Origin: an uncultured Collinsella sp.
GTDB lineage: Bacteria; Actinomycetota; Coriobacteriia; Coriobacteriales; Coriobacteriaceae
Direction of reading: 5' to 3'
Assembly: GCA_902495085.1 (NCBI GenBank)
Contig: CABUWA010000047.1
Location: 1-12,539, forward strand
Length of the DNA stretch: 12,539 nt
Shown: piece after piece, positions 1 to 7,839 of the stretch
Numbering within the stretch: position 1 is the stretch's first letter
Layout of the letters: each line of letters begins with the position of its first letter
The notes under the pieces: generated by a model
The model's database searches: none
Told to the model about the DNA's origin: nothing
What the model saw: only the letters and a program-made list of their open reading frames with translations
Position numbers and translations under genes: made by a program

Positions 1-340
1 CAGCCGGCCTTGAAGGCCTCCAGGTCGTGGGTCACCTCGGAGCCGAAGAACTCCGGCGCGTCCAGCGTGGGCTCGTAGACCACCACGGGCACGCCCTTGG
101 CCTTCACGCGCTTCATGACACCTTGGATTGAGCTCGCGCGGAAGTTGTCGGGTTGGACTTCATCGTCACGCGTTGCACGCTCACGACCGGCTTCGACTTG
201 CCCTCGCACAGGCGGTCCCACACCATCTCCAGCACCTCGTCGGCCACAAAGTCCTTGCGCGTGCGGTTGGCGTCTGCAAGGACCTCGATAAGGTTCTGGG
301 GCACGTCCTTGTAGTTCGCCAGCAGTTGCTTAGCGTCCAC
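1..340 (-). pseudogene. ugd: UDP-glucose / nucleotide-sugar 6-dehydrogenase, broken C-terminal fragment
   Basis: Reading the minus strand from 340, the peptide runs VDAKQLLANY...PQNLIEVLADANRTRKDFVADEVLEMVWDR...RVTMKS, then jumps one frame to DNFRASSIQGVMKRVKAKGVPVVVYEPTLDAPEFFGSEV and runs off the window at base 1. The KQLLANY, NRTRKDFVA, TMKSxxDNFRASS and VVVYEP segments match the C-terminal UDP-binding part of nucleotide-sugar dehydrogenases, which oxidise UDP-glucose to UDP-glucuronate for surface polysaccharide. Two lesions are visible. An in-frame stop lies just upstream of the GTG at 340, so the N-terminal NAD-binding and catalytic parts (roughly 250 or more residues) are absent. Only five bases (150-154) lie between the Ser of TMKS and the Asp of DNF where six are expected, a one-base deletion. 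The gene is almost certainly dead unless an intact copy lies elsewhere. The 5' truncation at about 340 marks the left junction with the foreign DNA. Confidence 0.82.
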
Positions 341-733
341 AGTAGACGACTACTAACGTAGTCGAAGCTGACTGATGCCCCCCCTTACTTCTTCCGCCCC
401 TAAAAACGAGAAATAACTTGATAGCACACGTCAATACGCTTGAGACACATAAGGGTAACGACAATAAAATTGCAGCATAGAGCTAGGGAGAAAGCGGTAA
501 ATAGGTTATTCACAGCTGCGATATCGTTGATCTCGCCGGATATAGCCTGAGTAATCGTCTTTCTCCGTACCACCTGTAGCGCGCTTCAATACCGCCATCC
601 AAAAACATGGATATTGCCCTTCAGCACCGCCCGCGGCGCGCTTGAGTGCCGCTCGTATCTACGCCCGCGCCCTACCGGTCCGCTTCCTGCATGTTCGAGA
701 GCCATACCGGTAGTCGAGAGAAAGGAACGGATC
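341..733. other. Gene-poor junction between ugd remnant and istA remnant
   Basis: Apart from the possible 57-codon membrane ORF at 400-573, I see no supported gene here. The stretch changes from AT-rich (about 400-560) to GC-rich (about 620-700). The motif TACCGG occurs at 673 and 705 in inverted context (CTACCGGT ... ACCGGTAG, 671-678 and 704-711), close to the istA remnant start. Related TACCG motifs recur beside the istB remnant, so these may be left-end sequences of the degraded IS21 element, but I cannot define its exact end. Confidence 0.4.
400..573 (-). CDS. Possible small single-pass membrane protein or membrane-protein fragment (57 aa)
   Basis: A minus-strand frame starting at GTG 573 and ending at TAG 400-402 gives 57 residues. 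They include the helical stretch TQAISGEINDIAAVNN (about residues 8-23), then a hydrophobic span LFTAFSLALCCNFIVVTLMCL (about 24-44), then a basic-start tail KRIDVCYQVISRF. The hydrophobic run has the length of one transmembrane helix with a positive residue straight after it, which looks protein-like. No convincing Shine-Dalgarno precedes the GTG, and a stop lies a few codons upstream (TGA, then S-A-L-Q). It may therefore be the 3' end of a larger lost membrane protein. It sits in AT-richer DNA unlike the ugd remnant beside it. I do not recognise a family. Confidence 0.3.
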   Translation of the reverse strand: MVRRKTITQAISGEINDIAAVNNLFTAFSLALCCNFIVVTLMCLKRIDVCYQVISRF

Positions 734-910
734 ATGGCAAGAAGGATACCGGCGAAGGAGGTACTCAGGCTGAGGTCGTCGAACCTGTCGCTCAACGCGA
801 TCACCGCCGCGCTATATGCGTCGAAGGCCGGTGTCTCCGTCGTGCTCAGGGCCGCGGCTGAGCACGACGTCGCCTGGGAGGAGGCGGAACATCGGAGATG
901 GCCGCCGTGA
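734..910 (+). pseudogene. istA: IS21-family transposase IstA, N-terminal remnant
   Basis: ATG 734 opens MARRIPAKEVLRLRSSNLSL followed by NAITAALYASKAGVSVVLRA and AAEHDVAWEEAE. This is the N-terminal helix-turn-helix of IS21-type IstA transposases (the pattern IPAKEVLRLR...LSxNAIxxALxASKxxVSxVLxAA). The frame then reads HRRWPP and stops at 908-910. Shifting by one base after GCG GAA restores an IGDG-like continuation (ATC GGA GAT GGC), so a frameshift occurs near 890. IstA is normally 400-500 residues with a DDE integrase core. Only about 60-65 residues remain, so this copy cannot transpose. It lies on the opposite strand from the istB remnant at 7840-8094, so the two are not halves of one simply interrupted element. 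GAAAGGAA just upstream of ATG 734 could be the old ribosome site. Confidence 0.75.
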
Positions 911-966
911 GGTGCGTGCTCGAGAGCTGCACGGCGGAGCTGGATGGAGCCCGGGCAAGGCGTTAG

Positions 967-1116
967 GCCTTCCCCGTCCTTGCCAGAAAGCTGCCATCAG
1001 AAGCTCTTCTGCAAATCCTAAGCCTCGCCTACGACGAGCAGGCGGACCTGCTGATCTCGCGCGGCCTCATGGCAGACTGAGAAGAACTCGTCGGCAAACT
1101 CGAGCGCGAGGGATAA
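967..1116 (+). pseudogene. Unrecognised ORF remnant with internal stop
   Basis: After a TAG at 964-966, a frame reads AFPVLARKLPSEALLQILSL then AYDEQADLLISRGLMAD, a TGA at 1078-1080, then EELVGKLEREG and TAA at 1114-1116. The composition (regular Leu spacing, Glu/Lys/Arg balance) resembles a helical protein tail rather than random GC-rich DNA. The TGA interrupts it in mid-helix, and no start or ribosome site is visible. I do not recognise the family. It could be a remnant of a small regulator or antitoxin, or a leftover from the gene once upstream of the Abi fragment, but that is only inference. Confidence 0.25.
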
Positions 1117-1532
1117 CAGCGGGCAAGCTCGGAGTCAGCGCCAAGGTAGCCGAATCCTGGCTCGTTGCGCTCAACACTGTGAGGAACTGCTGCGCCCACC
1201 ATGGTCGCCTCTGGAACAAGACGATTGGCACCAAACCCATGATTCCAAGGGATGACACCGCCTGGCACGAGCCCCACGAGGTCGGCAACCACAAGATGTT
1301 CGGCACGCTCACTGTGCTCTGCTACATGCTCGAGACCATCGCGCCGGACACCTCATGGAGGTCGCGCCTCCTCGATCTCATGGAAGAGAGGCTGCCTCGC
1401 GAGGAATGGCGAGCCATGGGCTTCAGAGACGGCTGGGAGAAGTGCCCGCTATGGTCAAAGTGGCTAGTCAACGAAAAGGCCGATGAAAGCATCAACGAAA
1501 AGAGCCATCAGAACGAAGGGCAGCAAGACTAG
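1113..1532 (+). pseudogene. Abi_2 (AbiD/AbiF-like) abortive infection protein, C-terminal remnant
   Basis: The frame ending at TAG 1530-1532 carries GVSAKVAESWLVALNTVRNC, CAHHGRLWN, GTKPMIP, then a tail with NHKMFGTLTVLCYMLETIAP and SWRSRLLDLMEE. ESWLxxLNxVRNxCAHHxRLWN is the signature block of the Abi_2 family of abortive-infection proteins. Its R-N-x-C-A-H (bases 1182-1199) is the R-x4-H motif of HEPN ribonucleases. Family members are around 300 residues; only about 135 at the C-terminus survive. The frame stays open upstream to 816, but that part is Arg/Pro-rich, overlaps istA debris and another remnant, and has no family resemblance, so I treat the gene as 5'-truncated at about 1113. The conserved core is undamaged, so the decay looks recent. 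A short active polypeptide is unlikely but cannot be excluded. Confidence 0.75.
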
Positions 1533-1738
1533 ACAAAAGGGGCGCGGTCGAGGCGTTCTGCTCCCATCTCGAGGCGCCGCGCTCGCGCGGCTTCCTCGAC
1601 GCCGACGACTCGACAGCGTGTTGACGCGCCGGCTTTCCCTCATCTTCGGATGATGTGAGGGGTCGTCGGACTACTGGGAAAATTTGTCACAGTTTGTTTG
1701 ACCTGCGGTTATTAACAGCCAATCACCAACAAAACGGA
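1533..1738. other. Intergenic, between convergent Abi remnant and Avs-like gene
   Basis: No gene is supported here. The first 90 bases are GC-rich and the last 60, next to the Avs-like stop, are AT-rich. A weak hairpin with arms CCCTCA/TGAGGG (1637-1642 and 1656-1661) could slow transcripts arriving from either side, but it lacks a T-run. Confidence 0.4.
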
Positions 1739-4700
1739 CTAGCGTTGAATCCCGTCTGTGTAATCTTTCTCGCATTCTTTTTCGAATGGAGACTTCTGCT
1801 TTGCGAGTTCGAGCATGTCATGCTTTTCTTTTATTTGATCTACATGCATGCTGGATTCAATTGCCCAGTAAACTCTAAACCCTCTTTTGCAAGCTGCCTT
1901 CTCAATCCTTTCCACATCACAATCCCAGCGCCATAATCGAGGCTGCCGGTAATAAGCGGAAGGACGATATCCTTTCTCGACAGGAAATATATATTGCTCA
2001 AACCAAGCAATTTTATTTCCCTCCTCATCAACCCAAGTCATAGGGTTTTTGGGCAGAGGCTCAAATCCGAGCTTCCTCATAGCAAAAGAAGGGAACACCT
2101 GACAGTCGCAAAACGTCATGGTTATACAACCTGCCAGCGCATTACATAAGGAGTCGCTGCCATCAGAGACGCGAGACGCTCTTCCCCCTCCTCTATAGAT
2201 TTGGAGACCATAGCGCCCGAACTCCCTATCGATAACGTTATCGGGGCGTTCACAACCCAAAGGTGATATTCGAGCCGTGCCGTATTGTTCGTATTCCATC
2301 CCGCTTCCGTATGGTATGTACAATTTCCATCCCAGACATGCTTCTCCCTCGTTTAGTTCACACATGGGCAAGCTTTGGACAAGACTAGCCCCGGCGGACA
2401 TGTCGCCTGATTCGAAAAAGGCGATAGCTTCAGATACCCCGAACGCAGACAGGTCTTTGCAGACGGGAAGCTGAGAAATAACCCATGCATCAGCCGGGTC
2501 AACGAGCATCGACGCTGAAATGAAGCCGGGAACATTCCGCCAACGGCCACGACACATCTCGGCATAGAGGAGTTCCTGACAGTAGTGATCAAGTCGGCCA
2601 ATAGGGAGAATAGTCTCGTCATTTCTCATGTACCTTTTGATGAAAAGCGCCGCCTCGCCTTCAGCAAATGACTCGATATCGTCTTTTATATCGGCGCAGT
2701 CATCATTGCAGTAGAGACGAACCGTCGAAAGATAGTTCTTTATGAGAGACGGGATTTTTGAGCTCCCACTCCCAGTAGGCACTGGGGCATCCACATCAGA
2801 CTTAAGAATAATCCCGGGCTCTCTCGTCGCAAATGAAAGGACGCAAGCTTCATCTGCCCTCGTCAATGCGTCGAAGATCCCATAGAGGCAATTTAGGATA
2901 TCGTCTTCTTCTGGACAGACTCGCATCCAACGGTCGAGGACCTTCTCCAGCAGAGTTCGTCCGAAGGGGTCGATTGTTGGCAACGCCACACATACACGGT
3001 TAATTATCCCCCGCACATGCAGCCCTCCCCATGAGATTCCCCTCACTGCGTTTTCCAGCCTATGCGGATCCTGCGGGACGATAGAATCAAGAAGGATATC
3101 CGTCGCTAGCTCTGGCAATGAAGCAGGTTCCGGCAAACTACGAACTTCTTTCTCCAAGACTGGAGGATTACATCTGCCGTTGCAGGTTATCCATCTTCTT
3201 TTGCTGTCGCATTCGAGTTCAAATATAGTCTCAAAAAGGGTGGGACTCTTTGCCTTCGTCCTGACCCTGACGGCATACGCGATATCGCTCGACGCCGATC
3301 CGAAGCCATATCGATCCAGCCCTTCGTTTCGATACGAAAGAAATTTGTAAAACGAATCATCGTCTGCATAGCTTGCTATGCCATCGACAAGCTGTGTAAG
3401 AGCTGCGGAGTGATGAACCCATCCCTCTTTTGAAAGGGCGAAGCCCCTCGACTCCGCAAGACTGCTGTAGATCTCGTCATTATCGAATCCGCGCCTCTCT
3501 AGCTCTGCGCACGCTTCAGCAACGGGTTCCCAATGCCAGCAATCAATCTTCTGACGGAAGGCGGCTTCCTTTACTTCAGAGTCCGAAAGGGGTCCGAAAT
3601 CTTGTTGGCCACCTGAAGAAGCTTTACCGGCATTAGGCAGAGGTGGATTGTGCTTTGGAGCATCTTTGATGGCATTCTTTATTTCAGATACTGCATCGAA
3701 GAAATCGAGCTTGCATCCAAGCTCTTCCGCCCTTTTGCCGCAAATCTCAAGGTAGCCACGGATGCCGTTCATGTCTTCTGTTGAGCAGCATGGCGCATGC
3801 CCAAGTAGGCCGGCAAAAACCGCAAGCACGTCATTCAGGCACTCCGCCCGAATCAGCATAGCCCTCAGCTGGCACTCTATGAGGGAATAGTCATATCTGT
3901 ACTCTTTCCGCCAAGAGCGAATCATCGACAGCTGCGACGGGCTCACGCTTATTGCCCAATGTGCCACCGCCTCCATCAACGCATCCGACATTCTGTTGTA
4001 TCCTGACAAAGTTGCAGCGTTGTCCAGCTCAAGAAGTTCAAGCGCTTGGGCTTCTGTCACCGCGCCAAGGTCAGAAAGCGCTTCGAAGCATTCAATCAGA
4101 TTGGACAGGGAGTAGTCCTTGTGATCGGTAAATCTGGCAGAACCGAAGAGGATGGCCTCATCACAATGCACTGCGAGCTCTTTATCGTAAGTGAGAAGCA
4201 AGGGTTTTAGCAGGCCGTGAATCTGCGCAGCTTCTTGGGATGCCAGCAAGAATGAACCGTCGGGTCCATACTCTTTCAGAAGGTATTTCCCTGGAAGGGC
4301 GCTGCCAGCCCTCTGAAGATGATTAAGTATCTGCAGCTTCGTACAGAGGGCGTGATTAGAAAAGATAAAACTATCAAGACTCTTCTCTTCAAGCGCCCGC
4401 GCGCAGAGAGCCCTTCCTCTTTCAGCTACAAAGACCATGTAGGGAACAGCGCACGTCTCGATTACGAGCGCTCCTGGGCAAGACGGGTCCTGGGTCCATT
4501 CCTCGAGCACAAGAGCCTCTTTGGTTCCCGGAAGTATGGGTTTATCGTGCCCCATGGAATATCCAAGACAGACGGCGGCTCTTAGCGTCCTTACGAACGG
4601 CAGGTATTCCCTATGGGAACCGTCGATCCAGTCAGTTGCCGTTTGAGCGCTCAACACAAGAGAATCGAAGCCGCTGCAGACAGATTCAAAACCGAAGATA

Positions 4701-7684
4701 AATGCCTCGGCAAACAGGGCAAGCGAAAAATCTTGGTTGTAGACATTACCCTCCCTCGGAGCCAGTAGCGGTCGCTCTCTCTTTGCTTCAGGCACGGCTT
4801 CTCCCTCAGATAGGCAAAGGGCATAGGCCAACGTCCCAAGCTCCCACTCGAATGAGTAACGCGCAAGCCATGAAAAGAGAATACATCGTGCAACACGCGA
4901 AGCAGAAAGTGCGCCGGACAATACATCCCTCATCATGTTCGTGGTGGCATCTGCTGAAATCGGGATTTCGGCTATCCTTTCAGAAACGCTGTCTTCTGCT
5001 GTGGCCCACTCAAGAGTACCCCTCACGTAAGCATCCCTGAAACAGGACAGCAAGTATTCTGTGTCGAGTAAGGGGCTGTGATTAATGCGAAGCTCGTCAT
5101 AGCTATGCCCACGTGCAGCGGAGAACGCACCCCACGAAGACATGAACCTTGACGGGCCGTCCTCGTGCCTATACCGCCCATCATCCCCATCTGCTCTAGA
5201 CAGTATCTCTGCCGCATTCGCGGGGGTGAGGCCCGAAAGCCAGATATTATAAAGCTCGTTGCTCAGTTCTGCGCATCCCGCTTCCTTCGACAGCCACAAG
5301 CACCTGTCGAGCATCGTTGCATATTGATCGGCCGTATTCTCGCAAAGAGGCGGAACCACGTAATCCATACCCACTAAGGCTTCAAGATGGAGAAAAGGCC
5401 TGCGTTCGAGCCAGTATTCGAAATGTTCGTTTATCTGAGATAGCGTTGTCAGCGCAAGTTGGACCTTAAATACTTTTTCAAGATTTCTAGACTCGCATGC
5501 CAACTCATATGTCGTCTTCGCCTGTTCTCGAAGAAGTTGCCAAGGGACTCCGTGAGCCACCGCGTCGATTACGTATGATGTGTCGAACAGGTCGATGCAC
5601 TCCTCCACATGCCCTGCGCTGGCAAGCAGGCGGATGGCGTAGCACGACCTGACCACGTCACCCTCCATTCCCAAAGCAGCATCCGCGAGCTTATTAGAAG
5701 CATAGTCCAGATATCCCTCCATGCCGGGCATCAAAGCCTTAGCGCTCACGAAGAGCCTGAAGTCGTTATGCACGGGGCGCGATGACCCATCAGCACAGGT
5801 CCTCATTAATGGGAGGAGCGTAGAAATGTCCCTTATTACCACATGCTCGCCAGAGAAGTCATCAGGGAATGCCTTGCAAAGGAGCCTTGGGTAGACGGCT
5901 CCATCGAAGAGATGCATCGAGCAAACAATTAGATTCAACGCGTTTGATCCGCCGCCATGATGGCACTGGACCTCTTCGTTAACCCTCTGCCAGATGGATT
6001 CGTAGTACTCTTCAACATTGTCCGAAAGACCTGACGACCTTAACTTCTCAATAGCGGAGTCACAGCTATCCTCTTTGGCGACGGTGTGCACGGCATACAC
6101 CACAGACAGTGTGTTCCCCTTGGTCATGTTTACGATCTCGTTGGCTAAGACCAGATTCTCATGGCTGGAGAGGCTCGCCCTTTCCGTAAGAAGCATCAAG
6201 ATATCATCAAAATCAAGATCGGGAACGTCCATCACCTCAACACCTGCATGCTCTCTCTTGAGCCATTGGGGATAGGAGGGATACGAGTTAGCAGGCTGAC
6301 CCGACACAACGACTCGAACACCTTCTGGGATGGAATCTGGAGAAGGCAAATGCTTCAAGAAGGTTAGCTTTTCCTTGGCTCGCGCTGCGTGATCGATACC
6401 ATCTATGACGATAGTCGTCCTACATCCCCGTTTATCCGAAAGCGCCTCAGCAAGCCTCAATACCTCACCCCGAAGCTCGTCTTCAGTGCAGATTTCGTTA
6501 ACAATAGGTATGTGGGGCATGTCTCCAGCTAGTTCAGGTACTTCCCGAAGCTGATTCAGGAGGGTGCTCCAAAGGTCCTTAGGGGAAACGATGCCGGCAT
6601 CGGGTGAATAGTTGAAGTCATCAACATCTAAAGGCTTGAATGCGTAGAACCTGACAGGATGCGGGTCCATCCTCTCGCAAAGACAGCTGACCAGCCTCGT
6701 TTTTCCAGAGCCAGGGCGCCCTTGGAGAAAGACCACCTTGCTACTGGACGATTTCAGCTTTTCGCACAAAGATGAGCATACTCTTTCCCTGCTTGGAAAA
6801 ACCGGAACGGGAACGGGAACCTTGATCGGCTTCTCAAGAGGGTTTCGGTTCAACTTGCAAATGCATTTTTGGGCAATGTCGGCAGTGACAACGTTGTTTC
6901 CGGCAGCTGTTGTCCATCTCCTGAGTTCTGCCACCAGAGCATCGAAGACCCTCGAGGCGAGTTCCTGAGAGCCTGCACATATTTCATCTCTCACCCTGCC
7001 TACTAGCTCAGTCTCCTTTTCGTTTAAGGATGGAGCTCCCGTCTCAAATGTAAGGTTCTTTAGGAAGGGCAGAATATCGGCCTCGTCAAGTTTCGTCGAT
7101 TCTGCGAATTCTTTCCATTGGATTTCAAGGTTCGAATCAGGAAAAACAATTTTGGAAAATGATGTGGCCGACTCGAGTTGTGCGGACACCTCACTCCAAA
7201 ACTTATTAAGCGCAAGCCTCTTATAAGCCTTGCCCTTGTACACTCCATCGCTCATGTTTGGACCCATTTCGCGATTCGTATACAGAACAATCTCAGGGCT
7301 TTTACCCTCTTCTTCTACAACTTGCTTCCATCCTGCTGCAAGAGAAGCCAAGAGGGACTTCTTTGAGGCACCTCCCTCGCTCGGTTCCCTCTCCGAAATC
7401 AGCGCACCAAACGTCAAATTGCTTGAGCTAGATGTTGACATTTTCTTGTGCTTTACCTGGACACATACCATAGGTAACCCATGCGAGCGACGAACGACGA
7501 CATCGTCAACTCCTTCGAGACCAGCTTTCTGGAATGTAACGGATTCAATATCGCCGTCTTTTTCAAACATGGAGATTACGTAGTCGAGACCGACATACCA
7601 CTCGAACCAATATGGATCCCCGACACCTGGCTGAACGCATCCCAATGACAAATCGCAAGCCTTCCAAATCTCAGTAAAATACAA
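1739..7684 (-). CDS. Avs-like antiviral STAND NTPase with N-terminal Cap4/DUF4297-type nuclease domain
   Basis: A 1981-codon protein with three parts. Residues about 20-200 look like a PD-(D/E)XK nuclease of the Cap4/DUF4297 type: GVDDVVVRR (58-66) followed by VCVQVKHKK (73-81) gives the D...QxK pattern. A Val-Pro linker (289-295) leads to a STAND NTPase, about 298-570: FPSRE, Walker A GRPGSGKT (322-329), Walker B TTIVIDGIDHA (423-433) and strand RVVVSGQP (457-464). The rest, to 1981, is long helical-repeat-like sequence with a Gly/Pro/Ser break near 1335-1365 and a Trp/Tyr/Arg-rich C-terminal part (about 1740-1970). Known Avs proteins bind a phage protein (terminase or portal) through the C-terminus, oligomerise and cleave DNA. 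That role is inferred here and the target is unknown. The start at 7684 is TTG with GGGA about 11 nt upstream. TTG at 7651 has GGAAGG 8 nt upstream and is a real alternative. The gene is AT-richer than both flanks and stands alone. It could also be a related non-Avs STAND defence protein. Confidence 0.85.
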   Translation of the reverse strand: MYFTEIWKACDLSLGCVQPGVGDPYWFEWYVGLDYVISMFEKDGDIESVTFQKAGLEGVDDVVVRRSHGLPMVCVQVKHKKMSTSSSSNLTFGALISEREPSEGGASKKSLLASLAAGWKQVVEEEGKSPEIVLYTNREMGPNMSDGVYKGKAYKRLALNKFWSEVSAQLESATSFSKIVFPDSNLEIQWKEFAESTKLDEADILPFLKNLTFETGAPSLNEKETELVGRVRDEICAGSQELASRVFDALVAELRRWTTAAGNNVVTADIAQKCICKLNRNPLEKPIKVPVPVPVFPSRERVCSSLCEKLKSSSSKVVFLQGRPGSGKTRLVSCLCERMDPHPVRFYAFKPLDVDDFNYSPDAGIVSPKDLWSTLLNQLREVPELAGDMPHIPIVNEICTEDELRGEVLRLAEALSDKRGCRTTIVIDGIDHAARAKEKLTFLKHLPSPDSIPEGVRVVVSGQPANSYPSYPQWLKREHAGVEVMDVPDLDFDDILMLLTERASLSSHENLVLANEIVNMTKGNTLSVVYAVHTVAKEDSCDSAIEKLRSSGLSDNVEEYYESIWQRVNEEVQCHHGGGSNALNLIVCSMHLFDGAVYPRLLCKAFPDDFSGEHVVIRDISTLLPLMRTCADGSSRPVHNDFRLFVSAKALMPGMEGYLDYASNKLADAALGMEGDVVRSCYAIRLLASAGHVEECIDLFDTSYVIDAVAHGVPWQLLREQAKTTYELACESRNLEKVFKVQLALTTLSQINEHFEYWLERRPFLHLEALVGMDYVVPPLCENTADQYATMLDRCLWLSKEAGCAELSNELYNIWLSGLTPANAAEILSRADGDDGRYRHEDGPSRFMSSWGAFSAARGHSYDELRINHSPLLDTEYLLSCFRDAYVRGTLEWATAEDSVSERIAEIPISADATTNMMRDVLSGALSASRVARCILFSWLARYSFEWELGTLAYALCLSEGEAVPEAKRERPLLAPREGNVYNQDFSLALFAEAFIFGFESVCSGFDSLVLSAQTATDWIDGSHREYLPFVRTLRAAVCLGYSMGHDKPILPGTKEALVLEEWTQDPSCPGALVIETCAVPYMVFVAERGRALCARALEEKSLDSFIFSNHALCTKLQILNHLQRAGSALPGKYLLKEYGPDGSFLLASQEAAQIHGLLKPLLLTYDKELAVHCDEAILFGSARFTDHKDYSLSNLIECFEALSDLGAVTEAQALELLELDNAATLSGYNRMSDALMEAVAHWAISVSPSQLSMIRSWRKEYRYDYSLIECQLRAMLIRAECLNDVLAVFAGLLGHAPCCSTEDMNGIRGYLEICGKRAEELGCKLDFFDAVSEIKNAIKDAPKHNPPLPNAGKASSGGQQDFGPLSDSEVKEAAFRQKIDCWHWEPVAEACAELERRGFDNDEIYSSLAESRGFALSKEGWVHHSAALTQLVDGIASYADDDSFYKFLSYRNEGLDRYGFGSASSDIAYAVRVRTKAKSPTLFETIFELECDSKRRWITCNGRCNPPVLEKEVRSLPEPASLPELATDILLDSIVPQDPHRLENAVRGISWGGLHVRGIINRVCVALPTIDPFGRTLLEKVLDRWMRVCPEEDDILNCLYGIFDALTRADEACVLSFATREPGIILKSDVDAPVPTGSGSSKIPSLIKNYLSTVRLYCNDDCADIKDDIESFAEGEAALFIKRYMRNDETILPIGRLDHYCQELLYAEMCRGRWRNVPGFISASMLVDPADAWVISQLPVCKDLSAFGVSEAIAFFESGDMSAGASLVQSLPMCELNEGEACLGWKLYIPYGSGMEYEQYGTARISPLGCERPDNVIDREFGRYGLQIYRGGGRASRVSDGSDSLCNALAGCITMTFCDCQVFPSFAMRKLGFEPLPKNPMTWVDEEGNKIAWFEQYIFPVEKGYRPSAYYRQPRLWRWDCDVERIEKAACKRGFRVYWAIESSMHVDQIKEKHDMLELAKQKSPFEKECEKDYTDGIQR

Positions 7685-7697
7685 TGCGAATATTTTC

Positions 7698-7728
7698 CCA
7701 TATTTGAGGATCGTGTCCCCAAATATGG
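7698..7728. promoter_or_regulatory. 12-bp inverted repeat just upstream of the Avs-like gene (operator or 5'-UTR hairpin)
   Basis: Arms CCATATTTGAGG (7698-7709) and CCCCAAATATGG (7717-7728) are inverted repeats matching at 11 of 12 positions around a 7-nt centre. The element ends 13 bp from the TTG start of the Avs-like gene. On the coding strand the last arm runs into GGGAAAAT, the only candidate ribosome site for that start. It could be an operator for a dimeric repressor or a transcript hairpin masking the ribosome site. If the TTG at 7651 is used instead, it would sit about 46 bp upstream. Confidence 0.5.
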
Positions 7729-7770
7729 CGTAAGCATCACTTCGTCTGACTGAGTATTTGCGCGATTGCG

Positions 7771-7839
7771 TACCGCGAACATTGTTGGACTGTACCGGCG
7801 GTATCGTGAATCGGTACCGCCGGTGTCCGTTCAGTACCG
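7771..7839. repeat. IS21-type right-end repeats: TACCG motifs at about 22-bp spacing
   Basis: TACCG occurs at 7771, 7793, 7815 and 7835, a spacing of 22, 22 and 20 bp, directly beyond the stop codon of the istB remnant. The middle two form a perfect 10-bp inverted repeat, ACCGGCGGTA (7794-7803) and TACCGCCGGT (7815-7824). IS21-family ends are known to carry several internally repeated transposase-binding sites, so this array is best read as the surviving end of the degraded element. The exact terminus (for example TGTTGGAC near 7783) is uncertain. Confidence 0.5.

Noticed and set aside
816..1122. Upstream extension of the Abi-like frame back to ATG 816
   Set aside because: It is Arg/Pro-rich, overlaps istA sequence in another frame and an unrelated remnant, and shows no Abi_2 resemblance; it is open only because GC-rich DNA lacks stops.
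1533..1625. Open frame GAVEAFCSHLEAPRSRGFLD after the Abi remnant
   Set aside because: No start or ribosome site and no family I can name; could be insertion-sequence debris, but the sequence alone does not support it.
1637..1661. Hairpin CCCTCA/TGAGGG as a terminator of the Avs-like gene
   Set aside because: Only six paired bases with an irregular interior, no T-run on the minus strand and about 80 bases past the stop; too weak to call.
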